Source of the DNA: Gambelia wislizenii
Lineage: Eukaryota; Chordata; Lepidosauria; Squamata; Crotaphytidae
Assembly (NCBI GenBank): GCA_030847615.1
Contig: JAUMIR010000001.1
Span: 377,872,687-377,936,686 of the forward strand
Length of the DNA stretch: 64,000 bases
Direction of reading: 5' to 3'
Positions 10,786-21,489 of the stretch are shown piece after piece (within the stretch, counting starts at the first letter, position 1; the number at the start of each line of letters is the position of its first letter). Position numbers and translations under genes: made by a program. The notes beneath the pieces were generated by a model, which saw only the letters and a program-made list of their open reading frames with translations, was not told the DNA's origin and ran no database searches.

Positions 10786-10990
10786 TTATTTTTGCTTGCA
10801 ACACTTGGCACGCTTACTAAGGAGTAAGGCTTAGGGAGCACAGTTGGATTTACTCCGAGTAAACGTGCATAGGATTGCAGGCTTTGAAAACAAAAGTAAT
10901 ACATTGCTCCGTTTTCCTTTGCTTGCAAAGTTTTGGCACTACCTGAACCCATGTCATTGCATTTAGGATGATGTCTGAATGTTTTGGCTG

Positions 10991-11226
10991 TACAGTTGTC
11001 CATCCGTATTCACGGGTTTGACATTCACGGATTTAAGTATTCACGGCTTGAAAATATTCTTTAAAAAATAACAATCCAAAAAGCAAACCTTGATTTTGCC
11101 ACCTTATTATAAGGGACACCATTTTGCTATGCCATTGCATCTAATGGGACTTGAGCATTCACAGATTTTGGTATTCACAGGGGGGTCCTGGAACCAAACC
11201 CCTGCGAATGTGAAGGGAGAACTGTA
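10991..11226 (-). mobile_element. Tigger/pogo-like MITE
   Basis: Begins TACAGTTGTCCATCCG and ends AGAACTGTA. It has the same orientation as the neighbour 205 bases to the left and a very similar body, but separate TA sites, so these are two insertions rather than one duplication. Confidence 0.8.
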
Positions 11227-11299
11227 ATGCAAACCTAAGCCAAGTTAATTTCAGTGCATCTTCAACTCCAGGAAACGTATTCAGAGGTATCTATGCTGC

Positions 11300-11480
11300 A
11301 CATTCAGTAAACTACAACAAAATACAGCATCTATAGTCACCTTTCTTCTCCAGTATGAGTTTAAAACATATTTTGCCTGTATGAAGAAGCCAGTGGAGAT
11401 TCAAAAGCTTGCATGATGTATTTTGTGTATTTCGGTTAGCCGATAAAGGTGCTGCTCGTTTGTGGATTTTGCTGAATTTC
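11300..11480 (+). repeat. Interspersed repeat 'X' (unnamed here)
   Basis: The block GAAGAAGCCAGTGGAGATTC, AAAAGCTTGCATGATG, TATTTTGTGTATTTCGG and GATAAAGGT recurs in reverse at about 41285-41430 and around the CR1 copy at 25630-26345. Three dispersed copies with conserved order show a transposed repeat. I cannot place its class. Confidence 0.5.
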
Positions 11481-11830
11481 AATGTGTTTAGGACTGGTTA
11501 CTCCCACAGAACTGAATGGTTTAGGGGGGTAGACGTGCTTGTTTCCTTGCATGTGATGCCTTGTATATGTTGATCACCTAAAGCTGAAACATCATAAACA
11601 GAACAAATTTATTTAGTTAAATATTTAGTCACCTACTTTTATATCTAAAGTTTTCAAGGCAGGATTGAGAGCATGAACCAGAGGCTTGTACAAAATGGAG
11701 TTTTGCAGCCATTTTCCGTAAGAGAAATGGCCATATTGACAGAAAGACAACTCACTGAAAAGCCCCTCCCAACCTCAGTTAGGCTTCTTTACTGTTATCT
11801 ATATGCCTTGGTCTTCCTCTCAAGGTAAAG
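11481..11830. other. Unrecognised AT-rich stretch
   Basis: No domain, repeat end or splice signal recognised. Confidence 0.4.
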
Positions 11831-11999
11831 TATCGTATATTCCGGCGTATAAGACGACTGGGCGTATAAGACGAGAGTTTGGGATATAATCGCCATATTA
11901 AGACTACTCCCGCTTCTCTTATATGGCAAGTATATCCCAAACTCCCCCCTCCATCCTCCTTTTATGCACATTTCTGAACTGCCCCTTCTGTTTTTAGAT

Positions 12000-12460
12000 C
12001 TCAATTGAAAGCTTTTCTGTTTTCCAAAGCTTTTGGAATTTTAGTTTGATACTGTTTGTAATCTTGTATATTTTGTTTACATGTTTTGGTCAGTTTGATT
12101 TATATTACCGTATATACACATATATATTGTTGTTTTATCTTTGATCACATGTATTGGCCAGTTTGTTTTATGTTTATATTTTCTTGCTGTTTCATACTAT
12201 ATTGTTGTTGTTGGGTTGGGGTTTTTTTGTGGTTACCTGGATAATTTGTTTTGCAATTATATTTTATAGTCTTATGTTTATTATTGGTTCCTTCTGTGTG
12301 TGCTTATGTATACATTTATTTTAGACTGTACACCTTTGGCAGGACCCAGGGTTTTGTTTGCTTGCTTTTTTTGCTTGTTTTAATGCAAGTGCCATGTACA
12401 TAGATGATGCTATATAAATAAACAACAACAACAACAACAATAAATACTGACTGCAACGTT
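12000..12460 (+). mobile_element. L2-type LINE 3' end
   Basis: The order GCTTTTGGAATTTTAG, TTTGATACTGTTTGTAAT, TTTTCTTGCTGTTTCATACT also occurs at the 3' end of the degenerate L2-like element at 22340-23335. It ends in an AAC/CAA-rich tail (about 12420-12441). Only the 3' UTR is present. Confidence 0.55.
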
Positions 12461-12889
12461 ATACATTTCTGCATAGTCACTTCAAGTCCATGGAAGTAAA
12501 CCAGATACTGAAAATGGCACTACCGTGTGCACAATGTTACAGAACTAAGCACCTTGTCTGTGGTGTGTTAAGAGTCACACAAAGGTGGGAGTCTAGTTCA
12601 TCAAACACTTTGGTGCAGAATGGCAGCTTCTGGGATGAGGGACCTCCTGTGGTCAGAGACCTTTTAAGGCGAGGAAAATAAAACGGATTGGTCATATTAA
12701 AACCCAAGGAAAGATGAGTCAAGTATTAGGCTGAGGGAGAAGACAAAGGCAGTGTTAGGGTTGTCAGACTGAAAACTGGAGACAGTTCCTATGCCTTTCA
12801 TGTCTGTGTAAAAGAGGAAATATCAGCAGGTGTCACTTGCCACACACTCAAGGAACAAGCAACATTGGTTGAAATTCCGTCTTCCACCC

Positions 12890-13108
12890 CAGTGGTTCTT
12901 GACCTGTGATCCGTGGGGGTCCGCGAAGGCTTGAAGGCTCCTTGGCCCACCTCCTCCCTGCAGTGACAGAAACCAAGGCAAAGGCTGGCTGGTAGACATG
13001 GCCTGCACATTGCCATTCAATCTACTCCAGCCACAAACTTGCAGGAGAAAAGTCTTCTCCCTTCCTCCAGTGCCTCTGAGGGAAGGTTGAATGGATGGTG
13101 TAATGGTA
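12890..13108. mobile_element. hAT-like MITE, partial second copy
   Basis: It begins CAGTGGTTCTTGACCTGTG and continues with blocks shared, in inverse order, with 8379-8793: AAAGGCTGGCTGG, TGCACATTGCCATT, CCTCTGAGGGAAGG. The far end is missing and replaced by a TTA microsatellite. Confidence 0.55.

Positions 13109-13110
<2 letters not shown>

Positions 13111-13139
<29 letters not shown>
13111..13139 (+). repeat. (TTA)n microsatellite
   Basis: About ten perfect TTA units. Confidence 0.9.
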
Positions 13140-13345
13140 GAGTAGCCCTGGTGTTGCAGTAGTTAAATGCCAGTGCCACAACGTTGCAAGTTCGATCCCA
13201 AGGGCTTCAAGGTTCACTTAGCCATCCATACTTTCCTAGGTTGGTTTGTGGGGTCTTGGAGAGTGCCTAGCCCGCTATACCATAAAAATTGGGTTTTTAA
13301 ATCTTGAGTTAAGTCTCGAGCGACCCCGGCAACAAAAGATATTCA
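13140..13345 (+). mobile_element. tRNA-derived SINE (family C), degraded
   Basis: The tRNA-like head reads GTTGCAGTAGTTAAATGCC with a B-box-like GCAAGTTCGATCCCA. It is followed by the family's TTCAAGGTTCACTTAGCCA block. Related copies are at 15595, 41865 and 47437. The 3' part is diverged. As in the other SINEs, the tRNA-like part is not a functional tRNA gene. Confidence 0.5.
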
Positions 13346-13389
13346 AAGGCGGTCCCTGGTAAAGAAAAGGTGAAGAGCTCTACCCCACC

Positions 13390-14048
13390 ATGAAAGGTCC
13401 ATACAGGAGAAGCCCCCCCCACCAATTTCCCCTCGGGTGACCACGACTGGCTGCTCTGCTGCGCGGTGTGGGAGCGTTTGTTCTCCCAAGTTGGAGACCC
13501 CTTGAGGGCCTTGATGAGGCCCCTGCCCGGCTTTTCAACTCAACCGGTGATTTGCCGGTGACACCTCTGGAGCATGGCGCTTCCCTGTCGGGGCTGGCCA
13601 GCCCATCCCTGTGCACATACACACACAACACACACAACATACCCACCCACTCGGGGCCTCCCAAGCGGTGCCCTTCGCTTTTCCAGGTGAGGGCTGGCCC
13701 GTCACCACTGTGGTGAGAACTTCCTTTGGCCGGCGAAACCGAGAGCTTCCTGGGCGAGATTTGCCGCCTTGCCCTTTCCAGTCAGCTGGGTCCCCACCAC
13801 TTTCCCTCAGCTGGGCGTGTGAGTGAGTTTCCCATTTCTTTCCCCCTTCGCTTGCTCGCTCGCCTGCCCACCCAGCCCGCTCATTCTTGGGAAGGGGCAG
13901 GGGCGGCTCTCTCTTTTTCCCCTCTCGGCTGGGGGGCTGCGACTATCATGTGACCTGGCTGCTTGGAGAGAGACCCCCCCCTTCCGCATCATGAGGGGCT
14001 GGGAGGCTGGGCAGCATCCACGCCGGCGCCAGGTGTTGCCTTTTTGGC
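13390..14048. other. GC-rich interior of the composite element
   Basis: GC-rich sequence with open frames on both strands that overlap extensively and have no domains. An ACACACAACACACACAAC patch occurs at about 13620. The position between matching inverted ends makes transposon cargo more likely than a promoter island, but a co-opted promoter cannot be excluded. Confidence 0.35.
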
Positions 14049-14517
14049 AGCTGCTCCGTCTCCTTGCCTGCCTGCTCGTGCTCTGGATCAAAGAGAGCGC
14101 CCCACTGGCTGATTCCTCAGGTGAAGCGGCAGCGCCCCGGCCCAGCCAGACCCAACAGGGAGCAGCCAGCTGAGAGAGAGAGGGGGTCGCTGGGCATGGG
14201 TTGGCAACCGCTCCCCCCCCATCCCCTGCGGACCGAGAGGCTGTGTGTCACCCAGCACCAACTTGGGAAGGCTTTGGGAGGCATGTTTCCCAAAGCCTTC
14301 CCAAGTTGGTGCTGGGTGACACACCGCCTCTCGGTCCTCAGGGGATGGGGGGAGCGGTTTCCAATCCGTGCCTAGCGACCCCCCCCTTTCTTGGCTAGCT
14401 GCTCCCTGCCGAGTTTGGCTGGGTCAGGGGCGCTGCCGCTTCACCTGAGGAATCGGCCGGCGGGGCACTCTCTTTGATCCAGAGCACAAGCAGGCAGGCG
14501 AGGAGATGGAGCAGCTC
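14049..14517. repeat. Near-perfect 470-bp palindrome
   Basis: The arms 14049-14278 and 14289-14517 are reverse complements with few differences. Examples are GCTCTGGATCAAAGAGAG at about 14080 against CTCTTTGATCCAGAGC at about 14470, and GGGAAGGCTTTGGGAGG against CCAAAGCCTTCCC around the centre (about 14283). A second short hairpin (CTGCCTCTTCGCTCC against its complement) lies at 14627-14669. Confidence 0.85.
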
Positions 14518-15050
14518 TACATTCGGATCTCTCCTCTGTTTTTGATTGCTTCCCAAAGTGGGAGAAGGCGGAGAAAAGGGGCGAATGTACTGGTACACGC
14601 TTTGCCTCACCCCCCCACCCGATCTCCTGCCTCTTCGCTCCTTTTGCGAAGGGAGCGAAGAGGCAGAAGACTGGGCGGCAGATGAGGGAAACTGTATACC
14701 AAGCGTATAAGACGACCCCTGACTTTGGAGGCTATTTTCCAGGCTTCAAAAGTCGTCTTATACGCCGGAATATACGGTAGTTGCTGCCAAAAAGTAGTTG
14801 ATATAGATAAATAAAATTTAGCTTCAGCAAACAGAGAACATTAGTTAGATAAGAAGGCTTTTAATCCTCAAATAAACCAGACAAAGTTTTATCTATTCAA
14901 GGACATCTCTTCCTCAATTATGCATGTTCAAAGGCTGGAGAATGTCCCAAAAGATATAAAGTTTGAACACTTGGCTCAGGGTTCCTTTCTAGAAGATACC
15001 CGTACATGTACGTTGTTGTTATTTGAAAGCTGGTTGAGCAGTTCACAATG

Positions 15051-15590
15051 TCATAGAATTGTAGAGTTGGAAGAGACCACAAGGGCCATCCAGTCCAACC
15101 CTCTGCCACGCAGGAAATCACAATCAAAGCTTCCCTGACAGATGACCTTCCAGCCTCTGTTTAAAGACCTCCAAGGAAGGAGACCCCACCACGCTCCGAG
15201 GGAGTGTGTTCCACTGCCGAACAGCTCTTGTCAAAAAGTTCCTAATGTTGAGGTGGAATCTCTGTTCCTGGAGCTTGCATCCATTGCTCCATGTTCCAGT
15301 CTCTGGAGCATCAGAAAGCAAGCCTGCTCCATCCTCAACATGACACCCCTTCAAATACTTAAACAGGGCTATCATATTGCCTCTTAACTGTCTTTTTTCC
15401 AGGCTAAACATATCCAGCTCCCTAAGTCTCTCCTCATAAGGCATGGTTTCCAGACCTTTCACCATTTTAGTCGCCCTCCTCTGGACACACTCCAATTTGT
15501 CAATATCCTTTTTGAATTGTAGTGCCCAGAACTGGACACAGTATTCTAGGTGAGGTCTGACCAAGGCAGAATAGAGCAGCACTATTACTT
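15051..15590 (-). mobile_element. CR1 LINE, 3' end
   Basis: On the minus strand an open frame (15582-15124, 152 residues) reads the CR1 ORF2 C-terminus, with [23 protein letters not shown] and [13 protein letters not shown]. The 3' UTR follows and ends in the CR1-type TCTACAATTCTATGA. The copy is 5' truncated. It is nearly the reverse complement of the copy at 25720-26262. Confidence 0.88.
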
Positions 15591-15594
15591 CCCT

Positions 15595-15757
15595 TGATCA
15601 AATGTGTTAGCTAATTGCCCTCAGCAAGCTGGGTACTCATTTTTCCAACCTAGGGAAGGATGGAAGGCTGAGTCAACCTTGGAGCTGTGCAGGATAAAAC
15701 TCACAACATTGTGGCTGTAATACTAGCATTTAACCACAGTGCCACTAGGGCACACAA
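15595..15757 (-). mobile_element. tRNA-derived SINE (family C)
   Basis: Read on the minus strand: head with GTGGTTAAATGCTAGTATTA, a B-box-like element, then AGGTTGACTCAGCCTTCCAT and AATGAGTACCCAGCTTGC-type sequence. Directly abuts the CR1 copy. Confidence 0.6.
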
Positions 15758-15829
15758 CAATCACACTCACTTCTATTTAAGTACATTTAGGGATGGATAA
15801 TTACAGCTCCCATAAACCTCAAGCAAGGA

Positions 15830-16780
15830 GAACAGTTTCTTTTTCTGTAGCTGACATCGCATCCTCCAGCATGTGGGTTATGGGATGGACAGTACTTCCT
15901 CTTCCACAGGAGGAGGGTGGCTGACAAAACAGATTGTATACATTAATACTGCATAGAAGTCCTCTCTTATGGTGAATCACGGGATACCAATGAGCTGTGC
16001 CAAAGGGAAGTGACTTCCCTCTCAGCAAAAATCACTGCATGTTCCATGGGTCCCACAGGAGAATGGTTGCAGGAAAAGCACACTGTGTACATTCTTGCTA
16101 TGTTGAGGTCATCTTTGGCAGTGGATCATGGGATCTGTAGTAAGCTGTGCCCAAAGGGATTATTCTTCCCCTGCTGCAGAAATCACTCCCATGTCCCATG
16201 AGCAAACTGCAGGAGGAGAGTAGCTGGCAAAGCAGACTGTTCATGAACAGGGAGCATAGAAGTTGAAATCCTGTGCTGGGAGGAAGGAAGGATAGAAATT
16301 AATTAATTTAAAAAATAAAGATAAATCATTCCTGCTGGTGGATCATGGGATCTGCAGTGATCTGTAGTGAGCCCCACTTCTTCTGAAATTACTGTATGTC
16401 CCATGAAGGACCTGCTGGGAAATGGTGGCAGGAAGAAGGCAGTTGGCAAAGCAGGTTGTTCATGATCATGCTGCTTAAAAGCCATCCTTAGCTGCCTTGA
16501 AACCAATGTTGGGAGAAAGGTGGGGTATAAATCCAATAAATCAATAAATAAAATCCTTCCTGGTGGTGGATAATGCGACCTTTAGTGAGCCACATACAAA
16601 GAGATATTTGAAATAGCTGCATGTCCCATGGGGAAGAGAGGGGATCAGAGCAGAAGCTGCACAAACATGCAATGCAATCACCAATATGGGCTGGTCCTAG
16701 TCAAGAATGTCACAGGGAGTACAGCAGTAAATATCCATATTTATGTATACAGTGGGTGATGGGATGTGCAGTGATTTTGG
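15830..16780. repeat. Degenerate tandem array, units about 150-225 bp
   Basis: The phrase GTGGATCATGGGATCTGTAG or a variant recurs at about 15886, 15971, 16122, 16338, 16565 and 16750. Each is followed by similar AAAGGGA, GCATGTCCCATG and GGCAAAGCAG blocks. Two units end in a LINE-like GGGAGAAAGGTGGGGTATAA plus AAT tail before the next unit starts. Homology between units is visible but imperfect. Confidence 0.6.
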
Positions 16781-17246
16781 AGTAAAACTGTAAAACAATT
16801 CTATAAGTCAAATTCAATCTTTTCCCCTGTCCTTTTTTCTTTTGTATGGGAGGAAGTTTACAATACCTTGCTGAAAGGCAATGTACTTGATAAACATGTC
16901 AAAAAAGCCAAATTACAAATTCTGGGTTCACAAAAAGAACACTTTGCATGAAGGAAAAGCTGGATGCAGTGTCTCCCAAAATAGTGCTGGGAATTACTTT
17001 ACAACAGGGCTCAGTGGGAGAATTGTAAAATAATTACACTTCAAAAGAAGAATGCCATTGGCAGCGTTTTGGAGGTGCAATAAAAAATGCCATTAGAGCA
17101 CAAGTGGTGTCGGTTGCCATGGTAACACACTCATTGCTCTTGCAAACAATTAGCACTGAGGTTCCCAGACTTTCTGGGTTCATGGCTCCCTTAGCATATC
17201 AGTAACTTTTGTAGGGCTTTTGTAGGGCTCACCAGGCTAAAAAAAA
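16781..17246. other. Unrecognised stretch
   Basis: No feature recognised. Confidence 0.4.
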
Positions 17247-17496
17247 TACAGTAAGTATCCCCGTATCCATGGGGATACATTCCAAGACTTACTGTGGAAA
17301 CGCGAAACCGTGGATAATAGCAAACCCTATTGAAATGAATGACTTCTGGCCCAACATCCGATGGAAGCATACCATAGAATTGTGCTGCGGGACCTAGAAA
17401 ATGCCTAGAGAGGACCTATTTTTTCAGACACAGGTAGTGTGAAGCCACAGATATCACTTCTGCAATTGATATCCATGGGGGGGGGGTCGTACTGTA
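17247..17496 (+). mobile_element. Tigger-like MITE, second family
   Basis: TACAGTAAGTATCCCCGTAT at the left and GTCGTACTGTA at the right, with TA flanks. The body contains CCGTGGATAATAGCAAAC and GGACCTAGAAAATGCC, shared with copies at 26381, 27547 and 31593. No transposase. Confidence 0.7.
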
Positions 17497-17824
17497 CCTA
17501 ATAATTCCATTTATTAAGTAGTTCAGTCCAAAGACATAAGCATTTATGTGCTAACAACTTAGTAGCTGTTTGAAAAAAGAATGCACATAAATTGAAAGAA
17601 AAAATAATATTGTTTATACCATTGAATAACCACTATTTCTTACTAATGGGATGCGTGTGCCTGGTGGGCACTGTACAACACCATCATTTCCTGTTCCACA
17701 TTGATTTTCATTGTCACGGTAGTGCACTGGTACCTCCGAGCATATCAAGAGGACCAGGCAGCAAAAGTTCTTGTAGTAGAGTTGCAATGTCTGGCTCAGG
17801 TTGGCTAATATTTTCATGACTGGG

Positions 17825-18638
17825 TGTCAGGCTAGTCTGGGGGCTCTCGGCTTGGAATCCCGAGAGTTAGCTTCCTTCTAAAGGGAATCCTGAGTGGTCT
17901 CACTCAAGAGCGCCCCCTAGAGACCAAAACACTGCCACCACTCGCTGAGTTCCTCCCTTTCTAACACAATGCACCGAAAAGCTGTGCAGGGTCTCTGATT
18001 AACCAGTGGGACTACTCACGACTGTAAAACTAACCAATTCATCCTTTCTACCCCAGAGAGAGAGGAAAATTTAGCAATGACCAAGAAATGAAGGTGCTTG
18101 CAGCATCAGCGTATAGGAAGATTAGAAAAGCTTATTTTATTCAAGCAAGTTCAAGTCATGCAAACCTCTCATGAGGGCAGGCACCTTCCATGCCCCCAGG
18201 TACACTTTACAGTTACAGAAATAGCAAAAGTATGGAATTACATTCATCTGCATTCAGCCAAAGTTAGACATTAAATAGAAATGCCCTGATGCAATATCTA
18301 ATAACAGTCCATAAAGATTCTACTCACAATATCAAGCAGTAATACATAGGATGCAGTTCATATCCATCTGGAACCAGGTAAGTCCATGGGCTTGGCTGGG
18401 CAGCCATTCCAGGCCTCTAAAATGTGGTGTCCATCTCAGTTCCGTTTGTCTCTCTGCCATGTGCTCACACAAAGTATTTATATCTTATTTGGAATTTCCA
18501 CTCTGGCATTCCTAATTGGTCAAGTCTGCCTCTGGTGATCTGATGTCATGATGATGCTGAAGCAGGAGATGCCCTTCACCTCCCACCTTTCCGTTAACCT
18601 TTAACCCTTTGTTTACCTGATGTCCTGCTGGCAAGACA
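17825..18638 (-). mobile_element. Possible LTR-like element
   Basis: The ends are TGTCAGGC and AAGACA. Read on the minus strand it has a TATA-like ATATAAATACT (about 18486) followed by AATAAAATAAG (about 18135), an LTR-like order. There is no target duplication (CTGGG against ATTGC), and the orientation is opposite to the neighbouring integrase relic. Low confidence. Confidence 0.28.
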
Positions 18639-18689
18639 ATTGCTATTTGCAGATAATGGGACATGATGGTCCCGTTATGAGATGAGTGC

Positions 18690-19080
18690 CATCATCTTTG
18701 CAGGATAATGGGACTGCCTTCATGACACTGGGTTTCCCCAAAGAAGTAGTGACCAATCAAAGCACTAACTTCATGAGCCAGGTGCTACAAGAAATACGGT
18801 CAATGTTAATAAGTAAAGCCGCTGCACACTTCTCAAATCAGACCAAAGATCTAATGGAGTGGTTCAATAAAACACTGCAACAAATGCTCCATAAGTTTGT
18901 TAATGAACAAACAATGGATTACAAGTCCCATACTTTAGGAGACTCTTTGTGTTTCAAACAGATGCCTCTGAATGAGGCTTGGGCTGTATTAGCCCAGCAA
19001 TGGCCTGATCGAGAGCATGCTGTCCTCCATCTCAGCCCTAAACTGACTCCTCAGGAGCCAAAACAGTCTGCCAGAGAGTA
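18690..19080 (+). pseudogene. Ty3/gypsy-type integrase relic
   Basis: The frame reads LGFPKEVVTNQSTNFMSQVL then, after a gap, EWFNKTLQQMLHKFV. This matches the order of the integrase core of Ty3/gypsy elements, where the first motif normally contains the catalytic Asp of the D,D-35-E triad (here Asn in TNQS). The segment between is rearranged and the part after residue 85 (18940 on) is only loosely similar. No LTRs can be paired with it. It is a dead fragment. Confidence 0.6.
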
Positions 19081-19089
19081 AGAGGTGCT

Positions 19090-20080
19090 ACCAAAGCAGG
19101 CCATATATGGCCCACATCAGCCCCCAGGGTTGAGGATGGCCAGCCTTTCCCCCTGGCAATGGATTGAAATGGAATGCAGTGTAAACAGGAGGCTCCACAC
19201 CGTGTCCACAGTGTGGAACTGTATATAGCAACTCAGAAGCACAACATTCCCAAGAGTCAGAAAAGTATGGGAGATATCACAATAAGACAGAGCAGTGATT
19301 TACTTAAACAAAAGTAATCTATAGTTGAGTGCAGAGCAATGGATTTTAAAAATTCCAGTGACTAAAACAGAAACGGCTTGAATGGCATGACTGGGAGAAG
19401 GAAAGAATGCAGGAAGGCTGCAAAGAGGAGAGACCCTTTGGTCAAAAGAAACTTGATTCAATTCAAATTGGGGTGTGTGTGGGTCAGAACCCTGAACACA
19501 CCTATTCAGCAACTTGTGCACAGGAACAAAGAGAACTACTATAATAGTCAATACAGAGAAATAGAAAATAACAAAAAAGTATAACAAGAAGCTTCTTCTG
19601 CAAGATCTCAGAAATCAAAGGATAATTTAAACCAAGGAGTTTATCACACAAGCCTCTTTCTTGCAACAATGGTGTTAGCAAAGCAAACAGGAATTTACCT
19701 GTTTGAAGTCATTCATTATCACACTGTGTCTTCAATTGCACAATTACGTTGCGATTATGGTGCTTTGCCAATCGTCTCTCCTTCTGCACTGGCTTCGTAA
19801 CCTGCCTTCAGTGCATGCATGCCTTTCTTTTTAAATTTTTCCCCCTGCTAATGCACATTTATGAGGAAACAATAAAATATTTATTTTATTTTATCATATC
19901 CCCGTACTTGTGCAATCACAGAAAAAAAAAGACAGGCATGGAGAAAAAACAATCTCAGTCAGTTTAGGAATAGTGAGGGGGAAGAGAGAGAGAATGAGAG
20001 AAGGAGGATCATCCCCCTTGTGCCACATGAGATCTGTCATACTGCTACTTTCATGGAAAGGACTTATTGCATGAATGAGA
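19090..20080. other. Unrecognised stretch
   Basis: Low-complexity AT-rich sequence. A TTTATCACACAAGCC motif at 19640 and TTTTATCATATCC at 19889 recall MITE ends but have no matching flanks. Confidence 0.4.
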
Positions 20081-20081
20081 C

Positions 20082-21159
20082 TACAGTTGCCCCTCGACAT
20101 TCGCGGCTTTCACACTCTCGGTTTTGCTTATTCGTGGTTTAGCCCCAGCTCCTTAGGGAAGGCTGCCGAGAGGCGGGGCAACCTCCTGCCTGCACCTTCT
20201 CTGGCCTTCCAGAGGCGGCTCCGGGGCTTCAAAGCCCCGGAGTCTGCTCAGGAAGGTCAGGGGGTGGGGTGGGCAGCCTCCCTCCCTCCCTCCACCTTTC
20301 CCGGCCTTCCTAAAGGGACTCCGAGGCTTCTAAGACCCGGAGTCCCCTCAGGAAGGCCGGGCAGAGGCCGAGCAGCTTCCCTCCCACCCACCTGCTGCCT
20401 TCCCCGGCCTTCCTAAGAGGGCTCCGGGGCTCCAAAGCCCCGGAGTCCGCTCAGAAAGCCTCCTTGCCGCCTGCCCGCTGCCTTCCCCGGCCTTCCTGAG
20501 GGGACTCCAAGGCTTCTAAGCCCCGGAGTCCACTCAGGAAGGCCGGGGAGAGGAAAACAGCCGCCCGCCCGCTGCCTTCCCCAGCCTTTTTAAGTGGGCT
20601 CCGGAGCTCCAAAGCCCCGGTGCCTGCTTCAGAAGGCCGGGGGGAGGCAGCGCAGCCTCTTCCCTGCCCTCCTGCCTGCTCACCCGCCCGCCCGCTGCTG
20701 TCCCCGGCCTTCCGAAGCGGGTGCCGGGGCTCCAAAGCCCCAGCGCCCGCTTCGGAAGGCCGGGGGAAGTCAGTGCAGCCTCCTCCCCACCCGCCCTCCC
20801 GCCAATTTACCTGCCCGCCCGCTGCCGTCCCCGGGCTTCCGAAGCGGGCACCGGGGCTCCAAAGCCCTGGCGTCCACTTTGGAAGGCCAGGGAGAGGCAG
20901 CGCAGCCTCCTCCCCACCCGCCCGCCTGCTCACCTGCCCGCTGCCACCCCCGGCCTTCCTAAGCAGGCTCCGGGTGTTCTAAGGCCTGGAGTCCCCTCAG
21001 GAAGGCTTGCGGAGAGGCCAGCCAGGCTGGCCAGACACCCTCCCGCCGCCTCCCTCCCTCTGGGGGGGGGGGTTGTGGGAGCAGTTGTTATTTGCAGTTT
21101 TTCCACATTCGCGGGGATCTCAAGAACGTAACCCCCGTGAATGTGGAGGGACGACTGTA
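20082..21159. mobile_element. Tigger-like element with an expanded GC-rich palindromic minisatellite
   Basis: The left end is TACAGTTGCCCCTCGACATT and the right end is GGAGGGACGACTGTA, both flanked by TA. The inner edges (TTCGCGGCTTTC, and TTCGCGGGGATC with CCCCCGTGAATG) match Tigger-like MITEs. Between them are eight units that each start GGCCTTCC-like (20203, 20303, 20406, 20489, 20583, 20706, 20833, 20952). In each the first part mirrors the second around TCCAAAGCCC. Overlapping open frames (Pro/Ala/Arg-rich) follow from base composition. Confidence 0.75.
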
Positions 21160-21489
21160 CTGACATGGCAGTAGTTTTGAGAGTCATTGATGGGTTTTCC
21201 CCATCAATGAAGAGGTGTGCTACAGAAACACCTGGAATGCATACCAGCAACAGGATAGAGACAACACTGTGTGCTAAGTACTGGCCAAATTCACTAATAC
21301 TTTCATGTAATTCCAGAATAAAGCCTTGTGAAATAATCTCCCAAGAGTGGGGATGCTATGTGACCAGCAGGAGAATACACTACACGAGCAAGAAGAAATA
21401 AAAAAGATGATGGAAACAATACACCATAATAACGATAATAAAAGAGCTATAATAAAAGAGATGAAAGGCTGACAGATTCATTCAAACAA

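Larger units (their letters stand above)
11831..14779. mobile_element. Composite DNA transposon with GTATATTCCGG inverted ends
   Basis: The left end reads TA-TCGTATATTCCGGCGTAT, continuing AAGACGAC; the right end is its reverse complement ending AATATACGG-TA. Subterminal GCGTATAAGACGA repeats occur at both sides. TA lies outside each end. The 2.9-kb interior holds an L2-type 3' end, a hAT-like copy, a SINE and a GC-rich block with a 470-bp palindrome. That the two ends belong to one insertion is inference; they could be two solo fragments. No transposase frame is recognised. Confidence 0.5.

Noticed and set aside
13380..14610. Several 70-116 codon frames in the GC-rich block
   Set aside because: They mirror each other because the region is a palindrome, lack domains and lie inside a transposon-like structure.
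17825..18638. Linking this LTR-like stretch with the gypsy integrase relic at 18690 as one retroelement
   Set aside because: The TATA and poly-A signals point to the minus strand, whereas the integrase is on the plus strand, and no target duplication is seen.
19637..19901. MITE with GGAGTTTATCACAC / TTTTATCATATCC ends
   Set aside because: Ends are only weakly complementary and no matching flanking trinucleotides were found.
20203..21000. CRISPR-like regular repeats
   Set aside because: Units are directly adjacent variants of one palindromic minisatellite without unique spacers, in a vertebrate genome.
20075..21131. Pro/Ala-rich open frames up to 160 codons
   Set aside because: Products of the GC-rich minisatellite; all phases and both strands stay open.
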